Assembly (NCBI RefSeq): GCF_000377745.1
Contig: NZ_KB898707.1
Span: 306,482 to 370,481, forward strand
Length of the DNA: 64,000 nucleotides
Direction of reading: 5' to 3'
From: Gilvimarinus chinensis DSM 19667
GTDB lineage: Bacteria > Pseudomonadota > Gammaproteobacteria > Pseudomonadales > Cellvibrionaceae
Shown: piece after piece, positions 56,376 to 63,738 of the stretch
Position numbering within the stretch: position 1 is the first letter of the stretch
Layout of the letters: the number at the start of each line of letters is the position of its first letter
The notes under the pieces: generated by a model
Seen by the model: only the letters and a program-made list of their open reading frames with translations
What the model was told of the DNA's origin: nothing
Databases searched by the model: none
Translations under genes and position numbers: made by a program

Positions 56376-56452
56376 CGGAACGTAGCGCAGCCTGGTAGCG
56401 CACCACACTGGGGGTGTGGTGGTCGTGGGTTCGAATCCCGCCGTTCCGACCA
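56376..56452 (+). tRNA. tRNA-Pro (GGG)
   Basis: A 77-nt cloverleaf with encoded CCA (56450-56452). The acceptor CGGAACG pairs with CGTTCCG, the anticodon loop CTGGGGG gives anticodon GGG for CCC/CCU codons, and the T arm is CGTGG-GTTCGAATCCCG-like. It ends where the integrated element begins, so its 3' part is the likely attachment site. Confidence 0.95.
56420..56452 (+). other. Probable attachment site (attL) in the 3' end of tRNA-Pro
   Basis: Tyrosine integrases commonly use the 3' half of a tRNA, restoring it after integration. Here the tRNA is intact, an integrase gene faces it 370 bp away, and foreign-looking minus-strand genes start right after. The other copy of the repeat was not found in the window and should lie beyond 64000. 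Confidence 0.4.
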
Positions 56453-56554
56453 TCTTAAAGCCAGTAGCCACGGGGGCTGCAGCCGAATTGCCGGGCTACT
56501 GAGCTTAATCAAGTTTTCCTATTTTTTCCGAATTTTTTCCGAATGATTTGCAGC

Positions 56555-56821
56555 TCACGGGCGGAAATCTGAATGCTGGATTAATACGTTCTCGCTGGAA
56601 ACCGGGTCGAACATGATTTTTGTGGCCAGCGAAACACAGTTGGCTATTTCGGACAGAAGGCTGGTTCTCGTGGGATCGCTGAGTATCGCTTGCTCAAAGC
56701 AACTTGGCTCAAGATGCGCCTGTTTCAGGGCAGAATGCAGAGAGGACTCATGGCGATGTAGGTCCGACAACATTAGCGCCAATGCCTGATTGGTATGGTC
56801 GTCATAACGGTAACAGAGCAT
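56555..56821 (-). CDS. Small unknown protein between integrase and attachment site
   Basis: The product of 88 aa starts with an ATG 1 nt past the integrase stop, with GGAGAAT at the right distance inside the integrase end. It is mostly helical (LALMLSDLHRHESSLHSALKQ, SLLSEIANCVSLATKIM) with no known domain. It is the most outward gene of the element, co-transcribed with the integrase. Genes in this place often modify integration or are passenger genes; neither can be shown here. Confidence 0.7.
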   Translation of the reverse strand: MLCYRYDDHTNQALALMLSDLHRHESSLHSALKQAHLEPSCFEQAILSDPTRTSLLSEIANCVSLATKIMFDPVSSENVLIQHSDFRP

Positions 56822-56822
56822 C

Positions 56823-58082
56823 TTATTCTCCAGCTTCGGCTAGCTTCTTAAGTTTCGGGGAAAGGTCGGTTTCCCAGTCTATGTTTTCCAGATTAACGCT
56901 ATCTAGCGATAGGTCTGCGTTTACCAGTTTGGCCGTGCGTTTCTCGTGGCCGTCGTAGTAGTGCGTTTTCATGCGCTCGCTGGCGTGTCCGGCCAAGGCC
57001 ATGATGTATTCGTCGCTGTATCCGGCCTTGGTGTACAGCCAGATGCCCAGGGCGCGCAGTGAGTGTATGCCGGGGCGCTGTGACTTGGGCAGGTGGTCGT
57101 ATATGCCCAGCTCGTCGCGCACGTCCGAGTATGCCCGGGTAAGGTAGTCGGGCTTCACGTAGAACGGGTGCGGCTTACTTTCCCGCATGGTCTTAGTTAT
57201 CCGGCCGGGGTTATGGCGAAGCAGGTAAGGGCAGTCTATGCCGCTCCAGATGCAATCGAGCACCGCTTGGCGGAAGTCGTCACCCATTTTGATTTTGATG
57301 AATACCGGCTTGTCATAGTTGCGGCTTTTCTGCTGCAGTATCTCTATGGTGTGCTCTTTCATATCGATGTTGTTGGTGGTTATGTCGCAAAGGTCAGAGC
57401 GGCGCTGTAGAGAGTACAGGGCGATTTTAATGGCGCGCTTTAACCAGTCAGGCGAGGCGTCGTAAATACGCTTGTGGCCTTCCCAGGTGTGGCGTGCACG
57501 CTTTCGGCGCTGCTGTCGTGGGCGCTCAATAACAACCATAGGGCGCAGCGTGGTAAAGCCCTCGCTTTCTGCCCAGGTAAATATCTGGTCCAGCAACACG
57601 CGATGCTGGCGCGCGCTCTCAGGGCTGAGCTGACGCAGAAACATGGCGATGGTGTGGGTGTCGATTTGCCCGACGCGGGTATGCGGCCACTCTCTGCGGT
57701 ACCGGCGAATTTTCATCAGGCGCTCTTTAAGTGATCGCTCGCTGTAGTTGCTGCCTGTTAGCTTGGCTTGCTCAAATTGATCCAGCACCTCGATAAGCGG
57801 CGGATTGCGGCTAACCGGGCGTGATGCTTTGGCCATGGCCTTATCGACCACGGTGCCTGATTTAAGCAGCTTACGGTTGAGCGCGTGCGCGGCCTCCAGG
57901 CTTACACGCTCGTTGCCGTGCTCCAGAGGCAGGCGTTTGCCCTTGGGTATTGGGGTGCCGTCGGGTAGCTGGGCATCCTCGGGGCACTGCCAGTAGTAAT
58001 AGGTGGTGCCACCGCGAACGATCTTTTTGATATTACTGCCTTCCAGGTGGGTGTTCTTTTTGTCTCGGTTACGGGGTGCCAT
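56823..58082 (-). CDS. int: Tyrosine integrase (lambda-Int-like)
   Basis: From MAPRNRDKKNTHLEGSNIKK the product is 419 aa including an arm-type N-terminal region (about 15-35, VRGGTTYYYWQ). A SAM-like core-binding domain (95-190) follows, then the catalytic domain: Arg227/228 in LYSLQRRSDL, Lys252 in LQQKSRN, His340 and Arg343 in HSLRALG, His366 in GHASERMKT and Tyr375/376 in HYYD. All catalytic residues are present. The ATG overlaps the upstream gene's stop by one base (TAATG); a longer frame to 58118 is less likely. It should recombine at tRNA-Pro. Confidence 0.95.
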   Translation of the reverse strand: MAPRNRDKKNTHLEGSNIKKIVRGGTTYYYWQCPEDAQLPDGTPIPKGKRLPLEHGNERVSLEAAHALNRKLLKSGTVVDKAMAKASRPVSRNPPLIEVLDQFEQAKLTGSNYSERSLKERLMKIRRYRREWPHTRVGQIDTHTIAMFLRQLSPESARQHRVLLDQIFTWAESEGFTTLRPMVVIERPRQQRRKRARHTWEGHKRIYDASPDWLKRAIKIALYSLQRRSDLCDITTNNIDMKEHTIEILQQKSRNYDKPVFIKIKMGDDFRQAVLDCIWSGIDCPYLLRHNPGRITKTMRESKPHPFYVKPDYLTRAYSDVRDELGIYDHLPKSQRPGIHSLRALGIWLYTKAGYSDEYIMALAGHASERMKTHYYDGHEKRTAKLVNADLSLDSVNLENIDWETDLSPKLKKLAEAGE

Positions 58083-58510
58083 TAGTGGTTCAGTAGCTCC
58101 CGCATAATATCGATGCAAGCGGATCGGGCGTAGTCAACACCTTCCTTGTGGCTATTGTGCGGATCATCGGGGGATGGCTCGCGGTCCGAAACCACTCTTT
58201 TCATCATTGCAGCGGCATCTATGATTTTTTTGCGCAGCTCAATAAGCTCGTCTGCCGGGTCTTTAATTCTTCCGTCTAAAGAGATTGCGCCAAATGGAAG
58301 GCTGGTCAATAAAGATAAATGAGCGACATGGAAGGTTTTCCCATAATCGCCTAGATCATGCCCTATACAAAAGTCTCGACCTTCAACTACAGCATGAATT
58401 CCGTCGTCGTCATTCGTATAAGTTAATTTAGCCTTGTATTTTTTCTGGAGGGTGGCGACTTCTGCCATAAAGCAGGCTGCGTTTAAATTTTTAATGTATA
58501 GCGTGTCCAT
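58082..58510 (-). CDS. Element protein, unknown (142 aa)
   Basis: The product of 142 aa is a soluble alpha/beta protein: strand-rich start (KLTYTNDDDGIHAVVEGRDFC), then helical ADELIELRKKIIDAAAMMKR and DYARSACIDIMRELL. No family was recognised. Its stop overlaps the integrase start (TAATG), so it is in the same transcript. Confidence 0.65.
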   Translation of the reverse strand: MDTLYIKNLNAACFMAEVATLQKKYKAKLTYTNDDDGIHAVVEGRDFCIGHDLGDYGKTFHVAHLSLLTSLPFGAISLDGRIKDPADELIELRKKIIDAAAMMKRVVSDREPSPDDPHNSHKEGVDYARSACIDIMRELLNH

Positions 58511-58535
58511 ATTGAATCCTTATTTAATGCACTGT

Positions 58536-58799
58536 CTATGAGGACAATCTTAGCCAGCTGTCTTTATGCACGCGAACCAGCGGATAGCCGCAGAATGTTT
58601 CGTTTTTAATCTCTTGCCGGTCGCCGGGCTCAATCGTTTGAAGCGCCTGCCATTGCTTGTGTCCTACATACAGGACGGCTCCGGGCTGGCGTGCACCGTT
58701 AATCTCATTGTATTTTATGAGCCCAATGATTGAGTTGATTTCTTTCACGGCGTCGCTGTAGTCGGGATTGCTCGCCGCCATATACATGGGTGATTCCAT
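58536..58799 (-). CDS. Element protein, unknown (87 aa)
   Basis: The product of 87 aa contains AVKEINSIIGLIKYNEIN and a compact alpha/beta part GAVLYVGHKQWQALQTI and CGYPLVRVHKDSW. The latter is reminiscent of short DNA- or capsid-binding phage proteins, but nothing specific can be named. Its ATG overlaps the stop of the upstream gene by one base. Confidence 0.6.
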   Translation of the reverse strand: MESPMYMAASNPDYSDAVKEINSIIGLIKYNEINGARQPGAVLYVGHKQWQALQTIEPGDRQEIKNETFCGYPLVRVHKDSWLRLSS

Positions 58800-59053
58800 T
58801 AATACAACCCCTCGCTGTCCTTAATCTCGTGGTACTCAATAATACTAACCAGTTTTTTAAGTGGTGCTTTGCGTTTTGCCCCAAAATCACTAGCCATGGC
58901 TTTAGCGAAACTCTGGATTGTCTCGGGAGATTTTTCTGTAAGCTCGGCAAACTCAAACCAAAACTGTGCAAAATCTTCTGGTGTCGCTTCCGCCAGCGTC
59001 TTAGCCAGCGCTTTAGGGGTAACGTGGTTCTCTACTTGGGTGGTTAATTTCAT
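58799..59053 (-). CDS. Element protein, helical, unknown (84 aa)
   Basis: The product of 84 aa is helix-rich and acidic/basic alternating (TPKALAKTLAEATPEDFAQF, WFEFAELTEKSPETIQ). No family was recognised. It overlaps the excisionase-like gene upstream by 4 nt (ATGA type). Confidence 0.6.
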   Translation of the reverse strand: MKLTTQVENHVTPKALAKTLAEATPEDFAQFWFEFAELTEKSPETIQSFAKAMASDFGAKRKAPLKKLVSIIEYHEIKDSEGLY

Positions 59054-59325
59054 CCCGCCTTCCTCATATTGCCAATAATGTTATCCGCCAGCTGCTCCCC
59101 AGCAGAAGGCTCTTGAGAAGGGGCGAAAATAGGCCCCTCATAATCCCAGGCGGGCGACAAATCTTGATGCACCCACACAAAGTATCTTCCGCCTTCGTCT
59201 CTGCCTCCTGGCAGCTTTCCTGATTTAATTCGGTTATTTACCGTTTCAGCTGTCAGGTCTGCATCCCATCGCTTGGCGTAGTTCGTGGACGATAAGCGTT
59301 TGGGCCAGTAGTCTTGCTCTTTCAT
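59050..59325 (-). CDS. Candidate excisionase (recombination directionality factor)
   Basis: The product of 91 aa has an N-terminal winged-helix look: WPKRLSSTNYAKRWDADLTA, then VNNRIKSGKLPGG and GRYFVWVHQDLS. It matches the order of lambda-Xis and AlpA-like proteins (helix, recognition helix ETVxxRIKxGKLPG, then a wing GRYFVWV). Its position in the integrase operon fits a factor that pairs with the integrase. The call is by fold resemblance only. Confidence 0.55.
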   Translation of the reverse strand: MKEQDYWPKRLSSTNYAKRWDADLTAETVNNRIKSGKLPGGRDEGGRYFVWVHQDLSPAWDYEGPIFAPSQEPSAGEQLADNIIGNMRKAG

Positions 59326-59327
59326 GG

Positions 59328-59978
59328 TTAAGGGCCTTTATAGCCAAAAGCTGAGCCGCGCATTCCGTCCATTTCCGACCGAAGTACATCAAAATCGAAC
59401 AAGGGGCGTTTGTAAGTCGACTCCGGCCGCGGCTTGGGTTTGGTGTCTCGGTAGCTGTCCAGAATGTCGCGGGCAGTCTCCATTGTTTTCACATGAGCCA
59501 TAGCCTGCTCTACGGACTGCTGCAGGTGACGAATTTTCTGCTCAAGAACCATCGCGAAAAGGTTGTATTCGTGAGCCGACTCAATGCGACCCTCGTGCAT
59601 TTTGAGTTCGTCAACCTCTTTCTGAGTCTCTTCTGCGTCACTAATGCCGCTGTTAATGCCGCGCTGTAGCTTATCTTTTATCCGCTCAATTAAATCGCCC
59701 GGCTCGTCCTTAGAAATTTCTTGCGCGAAGATTGTCATTAGAAAATCCTCGGCTTCGGACAGAGCGCTTTTGACTTGTTCGGTTTCGCCAGTCTCGTCAT
59801 AACGTGCACGGCTTTCAGGGTCCGATAGCACTTCATAAGCAAGCGCGACCTGGTGGAATTTCTCAGGGTCGCCGCCCTCGCGGTCTGGGTGGTGCTTTTG
59901 CGCGAGCTTTCGATAAGCCTTTTTAATCGCTTCGCTGGTGGCGTCTTTGGCAACGCCTAACGCATCGTATAAATTCAC
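59328..59978 (-). CDS. Phage-type DnaJ (J-domain) protein
   Basis: The product of 216 aa starts with a J domain: LYDALGVAKDATSEAIKKAY, then KLAQKHHPDREGGDPEKFHQ, with the intact HPD at 30-32 and a LSDPESRARYD helix IV. A long coiled-coil (about 90-170) replaces the Gly/Phe and zinc domains. J domains stimulate Hsp70 ATPase, so it may redirect host DnaK to an element protein. It starts at a GTG overlapping the TraR-like gene's stop by 4 nt. Confidence 0.9.
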   Translation of the reverse strand: MNLYDALGVAKDATSEAIKKAYRKLAQKHHPDREGGDPEKFHQVALAYEVLSDPESRARYDETGETEQVKSALSEAEDFLMTIFAQEISKDEPGDLIERIKDKLQRGINSGISDAEETQKEVDELKMHEGRIESAHEYNLFAMVLEQKIRHLQQSVEQAMAHVKTMETARDILDSYRDTKPKPRPESTYKRPLFDFDVLRSEMDGMRGSAFGYKGP

Positions 59979-60178
59979 GGCCGTTCCTCCAGGGTTTTAC
60001 AATCAACGCACAGCACAAAGCCGTGATCACGGCGCTCCTTTGGCATATCGTCGCCGCACTCAATGCAGTGAGCCGGGCCTTTACCGGTCGGCACCTGGGA
60101 GCGAATTAGGTTGATGGCGTTGTCGCGCAGCGCCTCGTAATTTGCTGTTTCGCCTTCCAGCATTCGTTCTTCGCTCAT
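59975..60178 (-). CDS. TraR/DksA-type zinc finger protein
   Basis: The product of 67 aa has a C4 zinc finger (Cys38-x2-Cys41 in CIECGDDMP, Cys57-x2-Cys60 in CVDCKTLEE) at the C-terminus and an N-terminal helix. This is the TraR size and layout. TraR/DksA proteins bind the RNA polymerase secondary channel; phage and plasmid TraR acts without ppGpp. It overlaps its neighbours by 4 nt at both ends. Confidence 0.85.
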   Translation of the reverse strand: MSEERMLEGETANYEALRDNAINLIRSQVPTGKGPAHCIECGDDMPKERRDHGFVLCVDCKTLEERP

Positions 60179-60369
60179 GCAATCACCTTTCTGTACTTAT
60201 AACCGGAATTTGGAATGTGAATGTCCGCTTGGGCTAGGCGACGCGTGACGGCCTTCTTTTTCAAGAGCCCCATCATGGAGCGGCGGTTTGTGCTTAAAGC
60301 AAGCTCGGTGTATTCCTTGCCTTCCTCCATTAAGCTCAAAATTCGCTTTTCGTTATCGGTGAATTTCAT
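60175..60369 (-). CDS. Small helix-turn-helix-like protein
   Basis: The product of 64 aa starts MKFTDNEKRILSLMEEGKEY and continues ELALSTNRRSMMGLLKKKAV, a winged-helix-like pattern, ending in basic YKYRKVIA. A regulatory role is possible but unproven. Its stop overlaps the TraR-like ATG by 3 nt. Confidence 0.65.
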   Translation of the reverse strand: MKFTDNEKRILSLMEEGKEYTELALSTNRRSMMGLLKKKAVTRRLAQADIHIPNSGYKYRKVIA

Positions 60370-60986
60370 TGGTCGCCTCCAAGATCGCGTTTTCTAAATC
60401 TGATTGAGTACCAGGGCACAGCCCAATACCAATCGTCAGGAATACTCGATTGTGTGTTAAGCCGGTCGTTGACGGTTTTGAAGCCCCACATTAGCCACAG
60501 AAACCCGATGCGCTTTTGCTTCACTTCTGTTCCGTATTGCTCCAGCTCTTCGGCCGTTAAGTGCTGCGGAAAGCTTGGAGTAGGGTGTCCACTGTTCCAG
60601 GTAATGCCGTGGCCTACGTTTCTAAATCCAATCCAGTACCAGCTAGTGATAAACCACGCGAGCGGTTTACTGAGCTTTGCGATGGTGTCGTGCAGCTTTT
60701 TAACTGTCGGCTCTGCGAAGTCTCCGGGCAGTTCATAATCGGGCGTTTCTGCCCAGTCCATCCAGCTCGGCAAGTGGCGTATGCGTTTGTTCGGTGTTTC
60801 CGGGTTACGCGACAACCCCGACTTAGAAAGCGCGAGCATCGCGGGCACTGTTAGAATTGATGCGACCCACAAAACTGGGGAAATCCAGCCCAGTAGCATG
60901 AGCGGCAAACCCAATAAGGGTAGAGCAATCCAAACACTCCAAAGAGTTTCGGCGACCAATAGAAATTTAATTTTTGTTGTCCACAT
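60366..60986 (-). CDS. Phage-type membrane protein (206 aa)
   Basis: The product has two N-terminal hydrophobic segments (residues 7-30 and 33-55) and then a soluble domain with WFITSWYWIGFRNVGHGITW, FLWLMWGFKTVNDRL and WYWAVPWYSIRFRKR. The Trp/Tyr-rich C-terminal part resembles a family of uncharacterised phage proteins (DUF7338-like, as far as I can judge). It overlaps the zinc-binding gene upstream by 20 nt. Confidence 0.65.
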   Translation of the reverse strand: MWTTKIKFLLVAETLWSVWIALPLLGLPLMLLGWISPVLWVASILTVPAMLALSKSGLSRNPETPNKRIRHLPSWMDWAETPDYELPGDFAEPTVKKLHDTIAKLSKPLAWFITSWYWIGFRNVGHGITWNSGHPTPSFPQHLTAEELEQYGTEVKQKRIGFLWLMWGFKTVNDRLNTQSSIPDDWYWAVPWYSIRFRKRDLGGDQ

Positions 60987-61251
60987 AAATGTTCTCCTGT
61001 GGTGACAGATAAATATTGAAATCGCTCACGGGCTCGCCTTGGTTCGGGTTAAGCCAAACGGCGCCGCTTTGATTGCAATGCTGGCACCACTGGCGTTCCA
61101 AGTTGTAGCCTCGGCAAGCGGGGCATGTGGCTAGCTTTTCGCCATAGGGGTAAATCAGTTGTGGTTCTAGCTTGTCAGGCATGACAACAGACCAATCTGA
61201 ACCCGGACTTTCGGTGGATAGCATGGCTAGGGGTAAGAGTTTCTTTTTCAT
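60967..61251 (-). CDS. Small zinc-binding protein
   Basis: The product of 94 aa has CPACRGYNLERQWCQHCNQSG, a four-Cys zinc motif (CxxC...CxxC) like half of a DnaJ zinc domain. No other domain is visible. Its ATG overlaps the stop of the J-like gene upstream (ATGA). Confidence 0.65.
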   Translation of the reverse strand: MKKKLLPLAMLSTESPGSDWSVVMPDKLEPQLIYPYGEKLATCPACRGYNLERQWCQHCNQSGAVWLNPNQGEPVSDFNIYLSPQENIYVDNKN

Positions 61252-61904
61252 TGATTGCCCCGCAATTCATTCTGCGCTTGCTCCCACGCTGTCTGAACTT
61301 CATTGAATGAGTCAGAGTTGCCGCCGTGGTCTGTGTGAGCTGCTTTTCGAGCAATTTGATAAGCGCGCTTTGCTTCGGCTTTGTCATTGCCGTAGTAGTC
61401 CAAAACGTCACGCCAAGAGCGCGCCACAACATGGTCGGGAGAGGGCAGTCCGTCGAACCCTGAAAACGCAGCCTCAAACATTTGCGAGCCGTGGCGTTCA
61501 ATCGTGCGCAGCGCTTCAATTGTTGCCGCAATTGCCGCTATGTTGTCCTCGATGCGCAGATACATATCGCATGGAATACAACGATCTTTGCCGTCCAAAT
61601 TGAAGTAAACGGCGACGCCTGGGTCTTCCGGTTTGCGTTGTCCGGAGCGCGGTAACCCATCGAGCCGCAATGCCAGGTTAGTGCTGACAATCACCTCGTC
61701 CGGATCGCAGCGGTAGGTGCGGCCGGGTTTAGTGAATCGATCCAGCTCACCCAGCAGACGGCCAATTGCTTGTGACAGCGTTATGCTGTTGCGCCCCCAG
61801 CCTTGGTTGTTCTTTTTGCCAAAGCGTCCGTGCACACGTTTATGTTCTGGTGTGCGCGGGAACCAATGCGGCCAGCTTAGCGGTGATTTAGTTGGTTCTG
61901 ACAT
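61248..61904 (-). CDS. Protein with degenerate C-terminal J-like domain
   Basis: The product of 218 aa has an uncharacterised N-terminal region (WPHWFPRTPEHKRVHGRFGK, later PGVAVYFNLDGKDRCIPCDM). Its C-terminal 55 residues read like a J domain: WRDVLDYYGNDKAEAKRAYQ, AARKAAHTDHGGNSDSF, NEVQTAWEQAQ. The HPD is replaced by HTD (190-192) while the helix order and the xxGG after it are kept. Without HPD it may not stimulate Hsp70. It is in the same transcript as a J protein with an intact HPD, 1.3 kb further on. Confidence 0.75.
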   Translation of the reverse strand: MSEPTKSPLSWPHWFPRTPEHKRVHGRFGKKNNQGWGRNSITLSQAIGRLLGELDRFTKPGRTYRCDPDEVIVSTNLALRLDGLPRSGQRKPEDPGVAVYFNLDGKDRCIPCDMYLRIEDNIAAIAATIEALRTIERHGSQMFEAAFSGFDGLPSPDHVVARSWRDVLDYYGNDKAEAKRAYQIARKAAHTDHGGNSDSFNEVQTAWEQAQNELRGNQ

Positions 61905-62131
61905 TACTCCCCACCTCCTGAGCGCTGGCTATATGCAGCTTCTTTGCATGACTTGGCAATTATTTCTCTGCATCTACGGCATCTGAATATGTTGTATTCG
62001 CGCCCGCCATTTCGATCATGGTCTTCGGTGTAGACGACCTGCTTGCCGTCAGCTCTGCATCGAGTTTTTGAATCGTTACCGGTTCTTACCGTTATTTTCT
62101 CTCCGCAATTGCAGCTTGTATTTATTATCAT
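61904..62131 (-). CDS. Small zinc-ribbon protein
   Basis: The product of 75 aa contains Cys pairs CNCGEKI and FRCRRCREIIAKSC and a highly charged middle. It looks like a zinc ribbon. Its stop overlaps the next gene's ATG by one base (TAATG). GGGGGAG precedes the ATG. Confidence 0.65.
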   Translation of the reverse strand: MIINTSCNCGEKITVRTGNDSKTRCRADGKQVVYTEDHDRNGGREYNIFRCRRCREIIAKSCKEAAYSQRSGGGE

Positions 62132-62133
62132 CG

Positions 62134-63063
62134 CTACCGCTCCCCCTCTGGTGGTTGGGCGTCCAACTCTCTCAACTCTTCGGCCAGCTCCATTAAGCTG
62201 TTGTAATGGTCTTCGCCATTTCCGGGGTAAACGCGAGCGCCCGTATCTCCCTCGGTTGTGCCGTGTTCGAGATCGTATGACTCCGCTTTTTCTTCGATAT
62301 ATTTTGCAGCTCTAATCAATCCGCTCTCACTCTCCCCCACCGGTTGCGGGGCGGCGGTGAGCGTATCAACGCGAAGCCATAAATCATCAGGGTTAAACTC
62401 TGGGCAATCGTCAATATCGTCACGGCTCCAGAAATAGCCGCCACCGCCCATGCCGTCATCGCCTCGGTCAAACTCATAGGTTTCGTGCTGAACGATACCG
62501 GCAATTGTGATTAGGTATTTACCGCCTATTACGGGCCAGTTTTCGCAGCCGGTTTCCCATCCGTCCAGCACCGCAGCCGCTGGGGTGGTTGCAAAAGAAT
62601 AAACGTGACGCCATTGGTTATTGTTCAGAGACCCGAACAGTCCATTTTTGATAACTTTGGAAATAAAATTCGAGCAAGCAATCTCATTTTCGGGCGTCCA
62701 GCCCTGAGGCTTGTCAGAGCAGCTTGCTGACTCCACCTCCCCGCCAGCCGCTGGGGTGGGGTGGGTGTGATTCACAAGCGCGGCATTAAGGCCGATCTTA
62801 ATTTCATTGAAGTCACTTTCTGAAATTGGCCCATCTGTTAGCGCATCATGGAACGCCATAACCATGTCGTTTGTTACTTCGAATGCCTCCACCTCCCCGC
62901 CAGCGCGGGTAAACTCAGGCTCGTGCATTACATTGGGATCTGCAGTGCGGGCGGCTTGCCATGAGATAACCGCATCAGCTATGCGGTCTATCGCATCCTC
63001 GATAATGTCCAGTGGGTGTGTAACCTCCGCAATCGCGGTCATTAAATATTCTCTATCAGTCAT
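62134..63063 (-). CDS. Unknown element protein (309 aa)
   Basis: From the ATG at 63061-63063 (GGAG upstream) the product is 309 aa, acidic, without signal or transmembrane segments. It has a repeated short motif (RAGGEVEAFEV near 60, PAAGGEVESAS near 110) and a region GWETGCENWPVIGGKYLITI and PEFNPDDLWLRVDTLTAAP in the middle. No family was recognised; its size suggests several small domains joined by AGGEVE-like linkers. The frame is open to 63138, but only this ATG has a ribosome-binding site. Confidence 0.65.
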   Translation of the reverse strand: MTDREYLMTAIAEVTHPLDIIEDAIDRIADAVISWQAARTADPNVMHEPEFTRAGGEVEAFEVTNDMVMAFHDALTDGPISESDFNEIKIGLNAALVNHTHPTPAAGGEVESASCSDKPQGWTPENEIACSNFISKVIKNGLFGSLNNNQWRHVYSFATTPAAAVLDGWETGCENWPVIGGKYLITIAGIVQHETYEFDRGDDGMGGGGYFWSRDDIDDCPEFNPDDLWLRVDTLTAAPQPVGESESGLIRAAKYIEEKAESYDLEHGTTEGDTGARVYPGNGEDHYNSLMELAEELRELDAQPPEGER

Positions 63064-63398
63064 TGGTTGGCTCCTTCGCCAGCGGATAGGACGCTTTTGA
63101 TATTGCGAATTGCAATTCGCAGAGACCGTTCGGGGCATGTACTTTCAACTACGTTTTTAATTTCCGCTTCATCGACACTTTCGCACAGGTTAAATGCCGC
63201 ATACTCCAAATTGTGAATTTCTGTAGAGATCTGACTCACCCGCTCCCGCTCTTTCTCAAGCTCGGTGCGCAGTTGGTCGCGTTCGGCCGTTACCTTTTCT
63301 AGCGGACTTAAATTTTTTGGCTTTCCAAGCATTTCGTTAACCTGGTTTGCTACCGCTCGTTCTCGCTCTAACATTTGTTCGTACTCTAAATCGCTCAC
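63060..63398 (-). CDS. Coiled-coil element protein (112 aa)
   Basis: The product of 112 aa starts at a GTG with GGGGGAAG upstream. It is largely helical with a coiled coil (LEKVTAERDQLRTELEKERE) and a small C-terminal part with two Cys. Its stop overlaps the next gene's ATG (ATGA). No family was recognised. Confidence 0.65.
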   Translation of the reverse strand: MSDLEYEQMLERERAVANQVNEMLGKPKNLSPLEKVTAERDQLRTELEKERERVSQISTEIHNLEYAAFNLCESVDEAEIKNVVESTCPERSLRIAIRNIKSVLSAGEGANQ

Positions 63399-63422
63399 TC
63401 TTCCCCCTTGCCCTGTTGGGGC

Positions 63423-63509
63423 TTAAAAAACAATTACGCCAATCGCTATGCCAACAATTAGAATTGCTGCCACTGGAATCAGGAACCTTAAAAAATCTTT
63501 GTCATTCAT
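63423..63509 (-). CDS. 28-aa single-pass membrane peptide
   Basis: A frame too short for routine calling reads MNDKDFLRFLIPVAAILI, then VGIAIGVIVF and TAA: a short polar start and one transmembrane helix. Its ATG overlaps the end of the 41-aa gene (ATGAATGA), so it is probably translated by coupling. Function unknown. Confidence 0.5.
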   Translation of the reverse strand: MNDKDFLRFLIPVAAILIVGIAIGVIVF

Positions 63510-63627
63510 GGCTTTTACTCGAAAGAAATGAATCAATGGCGTCCATAACGGCTTTTTGGCATCGGTCATCAAGCATCAGGTACTTTCCGTATGCGATATA
63601 AAACTGGCCAAGCTCGATGTTTTTCAT
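63502..63627 (-). CDS. 41-aa small protein
   Basis: The frame starts at the ATG 63625-63627 with a strong AGGAGAGAGG ribosome-binding site. It encodes MKNIELGQFYIAYGKYLM and then LDDRCQKAVMDAIDSFLSSK, ending SHE. It overlaps the start of the 28-aa peptide by 8 nt. No family was recognised. Good ribosome-binding site and overlap argue that it is real. Confidence 0.6.
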   Translation of the reverse strand: MKNIELGQFYIAYGKYLMLDDRCQKAVMDAIDSFLSSKSHE

Positions 63628-63649
63628 ACCCTCTCTCCTGTTGTTTGGC

Positions 63650-63738
63650 GTGTGGTGGCCGGACTCGAACCGGCGTCCTTCATCGGCCTAGACCTGCTGA
63701 GACTCGCACAGCCGCTCTACCATCTGAGCTACACCACA
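63650..63738 (-). tRNA. Class II tRNA-like gene, possibly Leu (GAG), with odd anticodon loop
   Basis: The minus strand has acceptor TGTGGTG/CACCACA, U8-A9, a D arm GCTC-AGATGGTA-GAGC, a long variable arm (about 20 nt) and a perfect T arm GCCGG-TTCGAGT-CCGGC. The anticodon stem GCTG/CAGC leaves a 9-nt loop TGCGAGTCT, or with a T-T mismatch a 7-nt loop GCGAGTC that would place GAG at 34-36 but has C at position 33. No CCA is encoded. It looks like an element-borne tRNA, possibly not functional. Confidence 0.55.
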
